Source: Nocardioides hwasunensis
GTDB taxonomy: Bacteria; Actinomycetota; Actinomycetes; Propionibacteriales; Nocardioidaceae
Direction: 5' to 3'
Assembly: GCF_014779665.1 (NCBI RefSeq)
Contig: NZ_JACXYY010000010.1
Coordinates: 1-64,000 of the forward strand
DNA: 64,000 nt
A program made the position numbers and the translations under genes. The notes below the pieces were generated by a model. That model saw only the letters and a program-made list of their open reading frames with translations. It was not told the origin of the DNA and searched no databases. This document shows, piece after piece, positions 6,752-14,849 of this stretch (position 1 is the stretch's first letter; each line of letters opens with the position of its first letter).

Positions 6752-9394
6752 TCAATCCCCGGGCGGGCGGGGCGTCAGCACCAGCGTGTCCTCCGCCGCT
6801 GCCTCGACGGCGGCGCGGCTGAAGGCCCAGGGCAGGGTCTCGCCGTCGACCCACAGCTCGGTCTGGTCGGAGTAGTGCGACGAGGCCGGGTGGCCGGAGA
6901 CGCCGGTGAGGTTGATCCAGCGCGAGTCGTCGAAGTCGGCGAGGGAGACGACCATCCGCATGGACGGCGCGGCGGTGACCTCGTAGCCCTCGACCGCGGT
7001 CCACGAGGTGGCGTCGACGATCGCGGAGCCCCCGCCGACCTCCCACCCGTCGCGGTTGAACAGCCGCTCGATCGGGGCGATGCCGGACTCGCCGAGCGTG
7101 GCGTTGTGGAGGTTCATCCGGTGCAGCCGGCCCCACTCCCACAGGCGCGGGTCGCGTGCCTGGCGCCGGGTCAGCTCGTCGCGGGCGTCGAGCATCGCCT
7201 GGCGCAGGACGTCGTCGCGCGTCTCGACCTCGGGGGTGTCGGCGTCGTCCCACCACGGTCCGGCCGGCTCGGTCAGCATCCGGCTCACCACCAGGAACCA
7301 GCGGTCACCACCGTCTGGCCAGGTGCGCAGCCGCAGGTCGTCGTGGAAGGTCAGCTCGAGCAGGTTGCGCCACACCACGTTGAAATAGGCCGCTGCCGCG
7401 CTGTCCGCGGGCTGGGTGAAGTCCCACCCGCGCAGCAGGTCCTGCGCGTTGCGGTAGTAGCCGCGCGGCACGTCGAGGTCGAGCAGGTAGGGCACGAGGG
7501 CCTCGGCCATCGGATTGGTGGTGTCGAGCTGGAGGTCGGCCATCTCCTGCACCGACAGCTCGCCCTCCTCGACCAGCGCCTCGCGGATCCGGGTGGAGCG
7601 GTAGCCGTAGTCCCAGTCCTTGGTCAGCAGGTAGGGGTAGCGGCGGTCGATGACGGCCTGGTTGGCGGTCACGATGAACCCCTCGTCGGGGTCGAGCACG
7701 CTCGGCAGCCCGTCGAACGGGATGTCGTCGCCGGTCCAGTCGTTGGCGCTGACCCAGCCCTCGACCGGCATGGTGCCGTCGTTGCCGCCGCCGCGGATCG
7801 GCACCCGGCCGGGCGCCTGGTAGCCGATGTGGCCCTCGCGGTCGGCGTAGACGAGGTTCTGCGCCGGGACCGAGAAGTCGGCGGCCGCTGCCCGGAAGGA
7901 GTCCCAGTCGGACGCGCGGTTGAGCGCGAGGATCGCGTCGGCGGTGGGCGCCGGGTCGAGCGCGGTCCAGGCCAGCGCGACGGCGTACCCGCTCCCCCGG
8001 TCGCCGGGCTCGTCGGTCGGGGCGTTGGCGCCGACGGTCGCGAACTCCGACGACACGTCGCTGATCAGCGGACCGTGGACGGTCTCGCGCACCCGCAGCT
8101 CGACGTCGTCCTCGCCCCGCACCTTGATCGTCTCGGTGCGCACGGACATCGCGGCGGCGTCGTCGTCGCGGACGTAGCGGTCGTCGCCCTCGGTCTGCTC
8201 GAGGAAGAGGTCGGTGACGTCGGGACCGAGGTTGGTGAAGCCCCATGCGATGTCGGCGTTGTGGCCGATGATCACGCCCGGCACCCCGGAGAACGTGAAG
8301 CCCGCCGTGTCGAGCGTGCACGCCTCGGTGCGCTCGCGGCAGTGCAGGCCCATCTGCATCCAGATGCCCGGCTGGCTGATCCCGAGGTGCGGGTCGTTGG
8401 CGAGGAGCGGCATGCCGGTGGAGCTGTGCGCGCCGTCGACGACCCACGAGTTGCTGCCGATGCCACGCCCCTTGCCGACCAGGTCGGGCATCGCCTCGAC
8501 GCGCTGCTGCACCCGCTCGAGCGCGTCGACGACGCCCGGGGGGTACGCCGGACGGCGCGGGTTGCGGGTGCCGTTGCCCGTCGCGTTCTGCTCGAAGACG
8601 CCGTCCACGACACCACCGCCGGACACGATCGGCGGGTGCTGGTCGAAGGGGTAGGCCGGCCACAGCTCGGCGATCTCCTCCGGGGTGTGGTCGAGAGAGA
8701 GGAGCACCCGGTCGACCTCGGCGTCCATGTTGCCGCGCAGGTCCCACGCCATCGCCTTGAGCCAGGCCAGCGAGTCGATCGGGTCCCAGTCGGCGGGCGT
8801 GTAGTCGAGGCCGCTGAGGCCCAGCACGGTGTACTCGGCGGCGAGCTGGGACGGCGAGCGCTCGTCGAGGTAGGCGTTGACCCCGGCGGCGTACGACGTC
8901 AGTGCCTCGCGGGTGGCCGGTGCCAGCAGGGCCCACTCCTGCTCGGCCACCCGGCGCCAGCCCATCGTGCGGATGAACTTGTCGGTCTCGAGCGTGTCCG
9001 CGCCGAAGAGCTCCGAGAGCCGTCCCGCCGTGATGTGGCGGCGGACGTCCATCTCGAAGAAGCGCTCCTGCGCCTGCACGAACCCCTGGGCGAACATCAG
9101 GTCGTCGTCGCTGTCGGCGTAGAGCTGCGGGATGCCGTTGCCGTCTCGGACCACCTCGACGGGCGCGGTCAGGCCCGGCACCTCGATCTCGCCACCGGTC
9201 TGCGGCAGCGGACGGCGTACGACGACCGCGGCCGCGGCGGCGAGCAGGACCAGCACGACGACGAGTCCGACCGCGACCCAGGCCGTCCACCGGACCACGC
9301 GCGGAGCACGCCGGAAGGTCTGCCACCAGTTGATGCGGGGCAGAGCGGGGTCGGCGGCACTGGTCGGGGCGGGTGTGGGTGACGGCTCGCTCAT
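6752..9394 (-). CDS. Penicillin acylase-family N-terminal nucleophile hydrolase, membrane-anchored
   Basis: An 880-residue Ntn-hydrolase precursor of the penicillin G/acyl-homoserine-lactone acylase family (amide hydrolysis). A cytoplasmic tail is followed by one membrane segment (about 37-60: WVAVGLVVVLVLLAAAAAVV). The alpha chain carries VEVVRDGNGIPQLYADSDDD and QGFVQAQERFFEMDVRRH. The beta chain should begin at Ser314 in GSNSWVVDG, the autocatalytic nucleophile, then LLANDPHLGISQPGIW. The ATG at 9394 is chosen; another in-frame ATG lies 12 bases upstream. It probably acts outside the membrane. Substrate is unknown: antibiotic, AHL or peptide-like amides are all possible. Confidence 0.85.
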   Translation of the reverse strand: MSEPSPTPAPTSAADPALPRINWWQTFRRAPRVVRWTAWVAVGLVVVLVLLAAAAAVVVRRPLPQTGGEIEVPGLTAPVEVVRDGNGIPQLYADSDDDLMFAQGFVQAQERFFEMDVRRHITAGRLSELFGADTLETDKFIRTMGWRRVAEQEWALLAPATREALTSYAAGVNAYLDERSPSQLAAEYTVLGLSGLDYTPADWDPIDSLAWLKAMAWDLRGNMDAEVDRVLLSLDHTPEEIAELWPAYPFDQHPPIVSGGGVVDGVFEQNATGNGTRNPRRPAYPPGVVDALERVQQRVEAMPDLVGKGRGIGSNSWVVDGAHSSTGMPLLANDPHLGISQPGIWMQMGLHCRERTEACTLDTAGFTFSGVPGVIIGHNADIAWGFTNLGPDVTDLFLEQTEGDDRYVRDDDAAAMSVRTETIKVRGEDDVELRVRETVHGPLISDVSSEFATVGANAPTDEPGDRGSGYAVALAWTALDPAPTADAILALNRASDWDSFRAAAADFSVPAQNLVYADREGHIGYQAPGRVPIRGGGNDGTMPVEGWVSANDWTGDDIPFDGLPSVLDPDEGFIVTANQAVIDRRYPYLLTKDWDYGYRSTRIREALVEEGELSVQEMADLQLDTTNPMAEALVPYLLDLDVPRGYYRNAQDLLRGWDFTQPADSAAAAYFNVVWRNLLELTFHDDLRLRTWPDGGDRWFLVVSRMLTEPAGPWWDDADTPEVETRDDVLRQAMLDARDELTRRQARDPRLWEWGRLHRMNLHNATLGESGIAPIERLFNRDGWEVGGGSAIVDATSWTAVEGYEVTAAPSMRMVVSLADFDDSRWINLTGVSGHPASSHYSDQTELWVDGETLPWAFSRAAVEAAAEDTLVLTPRPPGD

Positions 9395-9500
9395 TGCTCG
9401 GCCCATTGTGCCGTACCATTGGCAGTCGAAGAGGCTGAGTGCCAGCGCGTCGCGCGGCCCGGCCGATCGACTTCTCCACCACCGTCCTCGAAGGATCCAC

Positions 9501-9848
9501 ATGCCCACCTACCAGTACGCCTGCACCGAGTGCGGCCACACCTTCGAGCAGTTCCAGAGCTTCAGCGACGACGCGCTCACCGTGTGCCCGGTGTGCGACG
9601 GCAAGCTCCGCAAGCTGTTCAACGCCGTGGGCGTGGTCTTCAAGGGCTCGGGCTTCTACCGCAACGACAGCCGCTCCACCACGTCCTCCTCCGACACGGC
9701 CTCGTCCTCGTCGGGATCGAAGGAGAGCTCCTCGAGCGACTCCGGGTCGGGCTCCGGGTCGGGCTCCGGGTCGGGCTCGAAGGACGCGAAGCCCGCCTCC
9801 ACCGGCACGTCGTCCTCCTCGAGCAGCAGCAGCTCCTCCTCGGACTGA
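9501..9848 (+). CDS. FmdB-family zinc-ribbon protein with long serine-rich tail
   Basis: A 115-residue protein. Residues 1-50 are the FmdB/CxxC zinc ribbon: MPTYQYACTECGHTFEQFQS, then CPVCDGKLRKLF, with CxxC pairs at about 9-12 and 34-37, followed by the conserved GVVFKGSGFYRND. The second half is almost only Ser, Gly, Thr and Asp, with a repeated GSGS block coded by a tandem TCGGGCTCCGG repeat (about 9746-9779) and a run of serines. Function is unknown; mycobacterial homologues sit in the same neighbourhood (near mscL and 5-FCL). The ATG at 9501 fixes the ribbon at the N-terminus. Confidence 0.85.
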   Translation: MPTYQYACTECGHTFEQFQSFSDDALTVCPVCDGKLRKLFNAVGVVFKGSGFYRNDSRSTTSSSDTASSSSGSKESSSSDSGSGSGSGSGSGSKDAKPASTGTSSSSSSSSSSSD

Positions 9849-9870
9849 CGTCCGGCCCGCGGGCCGCCCG

Positions 9871-9999
9871 TGGTCTCGACACGCTCGCTGGCGCTCGCTG
9901 CTCGACCGACGGGGATCGCGCCGCTGGTTGAGCAGGGCGCCCCGCGCCCACCCGCCGCTGGTTGAGCAGGGCGCCCCGCGCCCGTGTCGAAACCGAGGC
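9871..9999. repeat. GGTTGAGCAG / GTGTCGAAACC interspersed repeat, copy 1
   Basis: The region starts GTGGTCTCGACACGCTCGCT, then carries two near-identical units of about 36 bp (CCGCTGGTTGAGCAGGGCGC followed by CCCGCGCCC) and ends CGTGTCGAAACCGAGG. The same two motifs recur at 50051-50299 and 51451-51570. It fills the gap between the FmdB and SAF genes and contains no plausible gene. Confidence 0.8.
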
Positions 10000-10050
10000 C
10001 CCTGTGGAGAGGGTCAGCGCGCGACGGGTGATCCGACCTAGCGTCGGAGG

Positions 10051-10683
10051 ATGTTCCCGGGACTCCCGCCGACGCGACGCCGGCTGCGCGCCGTACGCCA
10101 CCAGCTGCGGCGCCGACGTCGGCTGATCGCCGCGACCCTGGCCGGCGTCGCGGTGCTGGCCGCGATCCGGGCGGTCGCACCACCGCCGGCCGCGACCGTC
10201 GAGGTGCTGGTCGCCGCCCGTGACCTGCCCTCGGGCACCCGGCTCACCGATACCGACCTGGTCGCGCGCGACTATCCCGCCGACCTCGCGCCGGCGGGAG
10301 CCGCCGATGCGGCGGCAGGCCGCGTGCTGGCCGCCCCGATCGGGCAGGGCGAGGTGCTCACGGACCTGCGGGTCGTCGGTCCCGGGCTGGCCCGCGCCCA
10401 GCCCGGCGACACCGTCGTGCCGGTGCGCCTGCCCGACGCCGGCATGGCGACGCTGCTGCAGCCCGGCGACGTCGTCGACCTGCTCGCCACCGACCCCGGC
10501 ACCGGCACCTCACGAGCGGTGGCGCGTGAGGTGACCGTGCTCGCGACCCCCACCGGAGTGCCGGACGGCCCGGCCGGTGGCTCGGGCGGCGCGCTCGTCG
10601 TCGTCGGCGCCTCCGCGAGCGAGGCGGTCGCGATCACGAGTGCGGCTCTCGGGCAGTTCCTGACCGTGTCCTGGGAGCGATAG
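10051..10683 (+). CDS. SAF-domain protein (CpaB/RcpC-like)
   Basis: A 210-residue protein. A basic N-terminus (RRRLRAVRHQLRRRRR) precedes one membrane segment (LIAATLAGVAVLAAIRAVA, about 24-43). Then comes a SAF domain: VEVLVAARDLPSGTRLTDTD (about 51-70) and AAPIGQGEVLTDLRVVGPGL, followed by a RcpC/CpaB-like region (VPVRLPDAGMATLLQPGDVV). CpaB proteins belong to Flp pilus assembly, but no other pilus genes are nearby, and a solitary SAF protein at this position upstream of mscL is common in actinobacteria. Function is therefore open. It begins with ATG at 10051. Confidence 0.72.
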   Translation: MFPGLPPTRRRLRAVRHQLRRRRRLIAATLAGVAVLAAIRAVAPPPAATVEVLVAARDLPSGTRLTDTDLVARDYPADLAPAGAADAAAGRVLAAPIGQGEVLTDLRVVGPGLARAQPGDTVVPVRLPDAGMATLLQPGDVVDLLATDPGTGTSRAVAREVTVLATPTGVPDGPAGGSGGALVVVGASASEAVAITSAALGQFLTVSWER

Positions 10684-10739
10684 CGTGAGCACCACACGCT
10701 CGATCCCGGCCCGTCTCGGGGCCACACAAAGGAGACCCC

Positions 10740-11111
10740 ATGACTGGTTTCAAGAACTTCATCCTGCGCGGCAACCTCGTCGAGCTCGCCGTCGCCGTCA
10801 TCATGGGCACGTCGTTCGCCGCCGTCGTCACCGCCTTCACCGGCATGCTGCTGTCACTGGTGAGCCGGATCACCGGAGGCACCGAGCCCAACTTCGACGC
10901 GTTCGCCCCGGGCGACGTCCTGATCGGCCCGTTCCTCACCGCGCTGATCGCCTTCCTCATCCTCGCGGCCGTCATCTACTTCTTCGTGGTGATGCCCTAC
11001 ACCCGCGCGAAGGACAAGTTCTTCCCCGCCGAGGAGTCCGGCACCCCCGCCGACGTGGCGTTGCTGGAGGAGATCCGCGACCTGCTCAAGGCGCGCGGCG
11101 GCGCCGTCTGA
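10740..11111 (+). CDS. mscL: Large-conductance mechanosensitive channel MscL
   Basis: A 123-residue MscL, the homopentameric emergency valve that opens on membrane tension during osmotic downshock. MTGFKNFILRGNLVELAVAV gives the amphipathic N-terminal helix and TM1; TM2 is GPFLTALIAFLILAAVIYFF (about 62-81), and the C-terminal helix is DVALLEEIRDLLKAR. The periplasmic loop is short, as in mycobacterial MscL. An AAAGGAG ribosome site lies 6 bases before the ATG. Confidence 0.97.
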   Translation: MTGFKNFILRGNLVELAVAVIMGTSFAAVVTAFTGMLLSLVSRITGGTEPNFDAFAPGDVLIGPFLTALIAFLILAAVIYFFVVMPYTRAKDKFFPAEESGTPADVALLEEIRDLLKARGGAV

Positions 11112-11139
11112 GGCGTCGTACGCCGCACGCACGCACGAG

Positions 11140-11165
11140 CGGCCCGTCCCGGGAGGGGCGGGCCG
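11140..11165. terminator. GC-rich hairpin after mscL
   Basis: CGGCCCG (11140-11146) pairs with CGGGCCG (11159-11165); the inner TCCC/GGGG can extend the stem around a GGGA loop. It lies between the convergent mscL and the small gene ending at 11194. Confidence 0.6.
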
Positions 11166-11193
11166 TTCTGCGTCTCGCCTGCTCGAGGGCCGG

Positions 11194-11385
11194 TCAGCCG
11201 TGGTGCGGCGGGACCTGGTCGCGGTACCAGCCGTCGCCCTTGCCCTGACGGTCCTCGCGGTCGTCTCGGTCGTCGGAGGTCTGCTCCGGCCCGTCGTCGC
11301 CGAAGACCGCGGCGAGGCGTCGACGTCGCTGCCACTCCGGCTCCTGCCCCGGGGCCGGCGTGGAGTCGCCGGTCGCGCGGCTCAC
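11194..11385 (-). CDS. Small conserved actinobacterial hypothetical protein
   Basis: 63 residues, mostly polar, containing EWQRRRRLAAVFGDDGPEQT and ending WYRDQVPPHHG. Small proteins with the RRRRL-VFG core and a C-terminal W-R-PPHH motif are recurrent in actinobacteria, which is why I treat this as a real gene. The GTG start overlaps the stop of the upstream LCP gene by 4 bases (GTGA), so it is probably translated by coupling to it. No function known. Confidence 0.65.
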   Translation of the reverse strand: MSRATGDSTPAPGQEPEWQRRRRLAAVFGDDGPEQTSDDRDDREDRQGKGDGWYRDQVPPHHG

Positions 11386-12662
11386 GAGCAGACGCCGTAG
11401 ATCGGCGGCTGCTCGGGCGTGCTCGGCGCGGTCGAGGGCGTCTCGGTGGGCGTCTCGGTGGGTGTCTCGGTCGGCGTCTCGGTAGGCGTCTCGGTGGGGC
11501 TCTCGGGCGTGCCGGAGGGCGACTCGCTGCCGCCGGCGCTCGGGGAGCCGCTGGGGGACGCGGTCGATGATCCGGGCGGGCCCTCGGCGCTGACCGACGT
11601 GCCGCCGATCAGCCTGGCGGGCAGCTCCTTGTCCTCGTTGAGGAGCTTCCAGATCTGGGTGGCCTGTTCGGTCCAGAAGACCTTGCCGCGGAACTCGGAG
11701 TCGAGCGGGTAGTAGTCGGTCGGCAGGGTGACGAACTTGATCTTGTCGAGCCCGATGCCCTGGAGCTGCATGGCCACCTTGCCGATGCGGGTGACCGAGG
11801 CGAACTCGTCGTCGGTGGTCAGCGACTCCGTGGCCGCGTCGAGGAACCTCACGACCTTGTCCAGGCGGGTGAGGGTCCCGGCGGAGAGCACCTCGCGCAC
11901 CAGCGCACCGATGAACTCCTGCTGGCGTCGGATCCGGGAGATGTCGTTCTGCTCGATCTTCTCGCCGACGTAGCGCGCTCGCACGTAGTCGAGGGCCTCG
12001 TCACCGGTGAGCACCGACGGGTCGCCCTTCGGCACGAAGATGCCGTGCGCCGGGTCGGAGATGTCGTAGGGGACGCAGACGGGCACACCGCCGACGGCGT
12101 CGACCATGTTGCCGAAGTTGCCGAAGTCGACGACGACGAAGTGCTCGACGCGGATGCCGGTGTTCTCCTCCAGCTGGCGCATCGTGCACAGGGGGCCGCC
12201 GATCTCGTAGGCGGCGTTCCACATGACGTCGGAGGCCGCGGGCGAGCCGCAGCCGTCCTCGGGGCGGTCCACGATCGAGTCGCGCGGGATGGAGACGGCG
12301 TACGCCCGGCTGCGATCGGCGGAGAGATGCACGAGGATGGTGGTGTCGGAGCCGCCGGCGCCGGCCTCCTGGTCGATGTCGCAGCCGTCGCAGGCGCGGC
12401 TGTCGGAGCCCATCACCAAGATGTCGAGGGGCTGGCCGTTGCCGGTGTAGACCTCCGGCGGCCGCTCGCCGATGTCCTCGGTCGAGATCGACTCGATGTT
12501 GCCGTCCAGGTGGCGGATGAAGTAGATCGTGCTGAGACCGGTGATCAGTGCGAGCACGAGAGCGCTGATCAAGATGACCCGGCCGACGGTGTGCTTCCGC
12601 TTCACCTTGCCCTTGCGCTTGGGCGCGCCGACGGCGTCCTCAGGGCGCGACTCATCGGACAC
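11382..12662 (-). CDS. LytR-CpsA-Psr (LCP) family cell-wall glycopolymer ligase
   Basis: A 426-residue LCP protein, expected to transfer polyprenyl-linked glycopolymers to peptidoglycan outside the membrane. A lysine-rich cytoplasmic N-terminus precedes one TM (VILISALVLALITGLSTIYF, about 29-48). The LCP domain follows: DILVMGSDSRACD, DTTILVHLSADRSRAYAVSI, PRDSIV, and the arginine-rich DYVRARYVGEKIEQNDISRI with RRQQEFIGAL. The tail is a tandem TETP repeat (coded by 12-bp repeats near 11440-11500), followed by a terminal PIYGVCS. GTG start at 12662; a small gene is translationally coupled downstream. Confidence 0.92.
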   Translation of the reverse strand: MSDESRPEDAVGAPKRKGKVKRKHTVGRVILISALVLALITGLSTIYFIRHLDGNIESISTEDIGERPPEVYTGNGQPLDILVMGSDSRACDGCDIDQEAGAGGSDTTILVHLSADRSRAYAVSIPRDSIVDRPEDGCGSPAASDVMWNAAYEIGGPLCTMRQLEENTGIRVEHFVVVDFGNFGNMVDAVGGVPVCVPYDISDPAHGIFVPKGDPSVLTGDEALDYVRARYVGEKIEQNDISRIRRQQEFIGALVREVLSAGTLTRLDKVVRFLDAATESLTTDDEFASVTRIGKVAMQLQGIGLDKIKFVTLPTDYYPLDSEFRGKVFWTEQATQIWKLLNEDKELPARLIGGTSVSAEGPPGSSTASPSGSPSAGGSESPSGTPESPTETPTETPTETPTETPTETPSTAPSTPEQPPIYGVCS

Positions 12663-12751
12663 AGGAGCTCACCTTCGACAGGGACGGACGGTGCTGACCG
12701 CACTGAACCTACTTCACGAGCGCAAGAATTCCGCCGCTCGCGACGTGTCCG

Positions 12752-13123
12752 TCAGAGTCGCCGCGAGTCGAGCAGGCCGATGAACTCGTCGGCCATCTCG
12801 AGCTGTCGCACCAGGCGCGTGCGCCGCTCCCGCGCCTCGTCCTGAACGTCGGCCAAGCGGTCCTTGGCGGCCGTCCTGCCGTCCTCGTCCCCACCGGGCT
12901 CCTCCAGGACGTCGAGGTCGGCCATCACCGCCTTCATCTCGTCGAGGGAGAAGCCCAACGGCTTCATCCGCCGGATGACCAGGATCTTGTCGACGTCGGC
13001 CTCGGTGTAGAGCCGGAACCCACCGTCGGTGCGGCCCGAGGGCCGCAGCAGCCCGACCTCCTCCCAGTGCCGCAGGCTGCGCAGGGAGAGCTCGGTGCGG
13101 GTCGCCACCTCACCGATGTGCAT
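12752..13123 (-). CDS. MerR-family transcriptional regulator
   Basis: 123 residues beginning MHIGEVATRTELSLRSLRHW, the MerR winged-helix, then EEVGLLRPSGRTDGGFRLYT and a long coiled-coil C-terminus. No effector cysteines are evident in the dimer region. The ATG at 13123 is preceded by GAGG; a GTG 12 bases upstream is an alternative. It is divergent from a SulP transporter, and a perfect 30-bp palindrome lies in the 66-base gap, so it probably controls that transporter and itself. Confidence 0.9.
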   Translation of the reverse strand: MHIGEVATRTELSLRSLRHWEEVGLLRPSGRTDGGFRLYTEADVDKILVIRRMKPLGFSLDEMKAVMADLDVLEEPGGDEDGRTAAKDRLADVQDEARERRTRLVRQLEMADEFIGLLDSRRL

Positions 13124-13153
13124 GACCTCGCCCACAGGGCTCCTCCGAATCAC

Positions 13154-13183
13154 AAACCCTACCCTTACGTAAGGGTAGGGTTT
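13154..13183. promoter_or_regulatory. Perfect 30-bp palindrome, probable MerR operator
   Basis: Half-site AAACCCTACCCTTAC is followed directly by its exact reverse complement. It lies between the divergent MerR and SulP genes and ends 6 bases before the SulP GTG start. A TTACGTAA centre is common among MerR-family operators. Because it also contains the only purine-rich stretch (AGGGTAGGG) before the SulP start, the same element could mask or provide the ribosome site. Confidence 0.75.
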
Positions 13184-13189
13184 CTCCAC

Positions 13190-14698
13190 GTGCCTGACCC
13201 CGCCGACCCTACGACCATCCCGGAGCCCTCGGTCCGCTCCGCACTCCGCTCGCCGCGGCTCCTGCGCACCGAGGTCCTCGCCGGCCTCGTCGTGGCCCTC
13301 GCGCTGATCCCGGAGGCGATCTCGTTCTCGATCATCGCCGGGGTCGATCCTCGGGTGGGCCTGTTCGCATCGTTCACCATGGCGGTCTCGATCGCCTTCC
13401 TCGGTGGCCGTCCGGCGATGATCTCGGCCGCCACCGGCGCGATCGCGCTGGTCATCGCGCCGGTGATGCGCGAGCACGGCATGGACCACCTCATCGCCAC
13501 GGTCCTGCTCGGCGGCGTGATCCAGGTCGTGCTGGGGCTGCTCGGAGTGGCCCGGCTCATGCGGTTCGTGCCACGGCAGGTGATGATCGGTTTCGTCAAC
13601 GCCCTGGCGATCCTCATCTTCTGGGCGCAGGTCCCCCACCTCGTCGACGTGCCCTGGGCGGTCTACCCGATGGTCGCCGTCGGCATCGCGATCATCGTCG
13701 GGCTGCCGCGCGTCACCACCGTCGTACCAGCGCCGCTGGTCGCGATCGTGGCCCTCACGGGCTTCGTCCTGCTCGCCGGCGTCTCGGTGCCCGACGTGGG
13801 CGACGAGGGCCAGCTGCCTGACAGCCTGCCGTCACTGTTCCTCCCCGACGTCCCGTGGACGCTCGAGACGCTGCGGATCATCGGGCCGTACGCCGTCGCG
13901 ATGGCGCTCGTCGGGCTGCTCGAGTCGCTGCTGACGGCCAAGCTCGTCGACGACATCACCGACACCCCCTCCGACAAGACCCGCGAGGCGTGCGGGCAGG
14001 GCGTCGCCAACCTCGTCACCGGTCTCTTCGGCGGGATGGGCGGCTGCGCGATGATCGGCCAGACGATGATCAACGTGAAGGTCTCGGCCGCACGCACCAG
14101 GATCTCCACCTTCCTGGCCGGCGTCTTCCTCCTGGTCCTGGTCGTCGGGTTCGGTGACGCGGTCGCCCTCATCCCGATGGCAGCACTCGTCGCGGTGATG
14201 GTCATGGTGTCGGTCGGCACCTTCGACTGGCACTCGGTCCGGCCGGCCACGCTGCGGCGGATGCCGAGGTCGGAGACGATCGTGATGGCCGCCACCGTCG
14301 TGGTCACCGTCGCGACCCACAACCTCGCCGTCGGCGTGGGGGTGGGCGTGCTCGTCGCCATGACGCTGTTCGCCCGTCGCGTCGCCCACCTCACCGAGCT
14401 CCACCGCGAGGTCGTCGACGATCGCGACGGCCGTCCGGCCGCGGTCTACACGGTGACCGGCGAGCTCTTCTTCGCCTCGAGCAACGACCTCTACACGCAG
14501 TTCGCCTACGCCGAGGATCCCGCACGCGTCGTGATCGACCTGAGCGCCTCGCACGTCTGGGACGCCTCGACGGTGGCCACGCTCGACTCGATCACCACCA
14601 AGTACGCCCGCCGGGGCACGTCGGTCGAGATCGTCGGCCTCGACGCCGCGAGCGCAGCACGCCACGAGCGACTCAGCGGCTCGCTCGCCTCCCACTGA
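13190..14698 (+). CDS. SulP-family anion transporter with STAS domain
   Basis: A 502-residue SLC26/SulP carrier for sulfate, bicarbonate or another small anion in the cytoplasmic membrane. The N-terminal SulP signature is EVLAGLVVALALIPEAISFS (about 26-45). About a dozen hydrophobic segments follow, with GLFGGMGGCAMIGQTMINVK in the middle, and a C-terminal STAS domain (PAAVYTVTGELFFASSNDLY to about residue 495) containing VIDLSASHVWDAS. The GTG at 13190 gives a family-like N-terminus. Regulation by the divergent MerR protein is likely. Substrate cannot be read from sequence. Confidence 0.9.
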   Translation: MPDPADPTTIPEPSVRSALRSPRLLRTEVLAGLVVALALIPEAISFSIIAGVDPRVGLFASFTMAVSIAFLGGRPAMISAATGAIALVIAPVMREHGMDHLIATVLLGGVIQVVLGLLGVARLMRFVPRQVMIGFVNALAILIFWAQVPHLVDVPWAVYPMVAVGIAIIVGLPRVTTVVPAPLVAIVALTGFVLLAGVSVPDVGDEGQLPDSLPSLFLPDVPWTLETLRIIGPYAVAMALVGLLESLLTAKLVDDITDTPSDKTREACGQGVANLVTGLFGGMGGCAMIGQTMINVKVSAARTRISTFLAGVFLLVLVVGFGDAVALIPMAALVAVMVMVSVGTFDWHSVRPATLRRMPRSETIVMAATVVVTVATHNLAVGVGVGVLVAMTLFARRVAHLTELHREVVDDRDGRPAAVYTVTGELFFASSNDLYTQFAYAEDPARVVIDLSASHVWDASTVATLDSITTKYARRGTSVEIVGLDAASAARHERLSGSLASH

Positions 14699-14754
14699 GT
14701 TCGCCGGCGCGTGCCGGCGTGGCAAGATGCTCCCCGCCGTGCGTGCACGGCGAC

Positions 14755-14827
14755 GCCCCAGTAGCTCAGTGGATAGAGCAGCCGCCTCCTAAGCGAAAGG
14801 TCGCAAGTTCGACTCTTGCCTGGGGCA
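14755..14827 (+). tRNA. tRNA-Arg (anticodon CCT)
   Basis: A 73-nt cloverleaf: acceptor GCCCCAG/CTGGGGC, D-stem GCTC/GAGC, T-arm GCAAG-TTCGACT-CTTGC, discriminator A, no encoded CCA. The anticodon loop CTCCTAA carries CCT (reads AGG). The anticodon stem GCCGC/GCGAA has only three pairs; positions 27-43 (G-A) and 28-42 (C-A) do not pair. Confidence 0.85.
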
Positions 14828-14849
14828 CAGCACCACCCCACGCAGCCCG

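Noticed and set aside
7305..9539. A 744-codon minus-strand frame overlapping the acylase gene
   Set aside because: Same strand, different phase; composition is Arg/Pro/Gly-rich shadow. The acylase frame has clear catalytic motifs.
9746..9779. GC-rich repeat in the FmdB gene as a regulatory element
   Set aside because: It is in frame and encodes Gly/Ser tail residues; simple sequence slippage explains it.
12752..13639. A longer version of the MerR gene starting near 13639
   Set aside because: The extra 170 codons are antisense to the SulP gene; the HTH begins at the conserved MHIGEV start at 13123.
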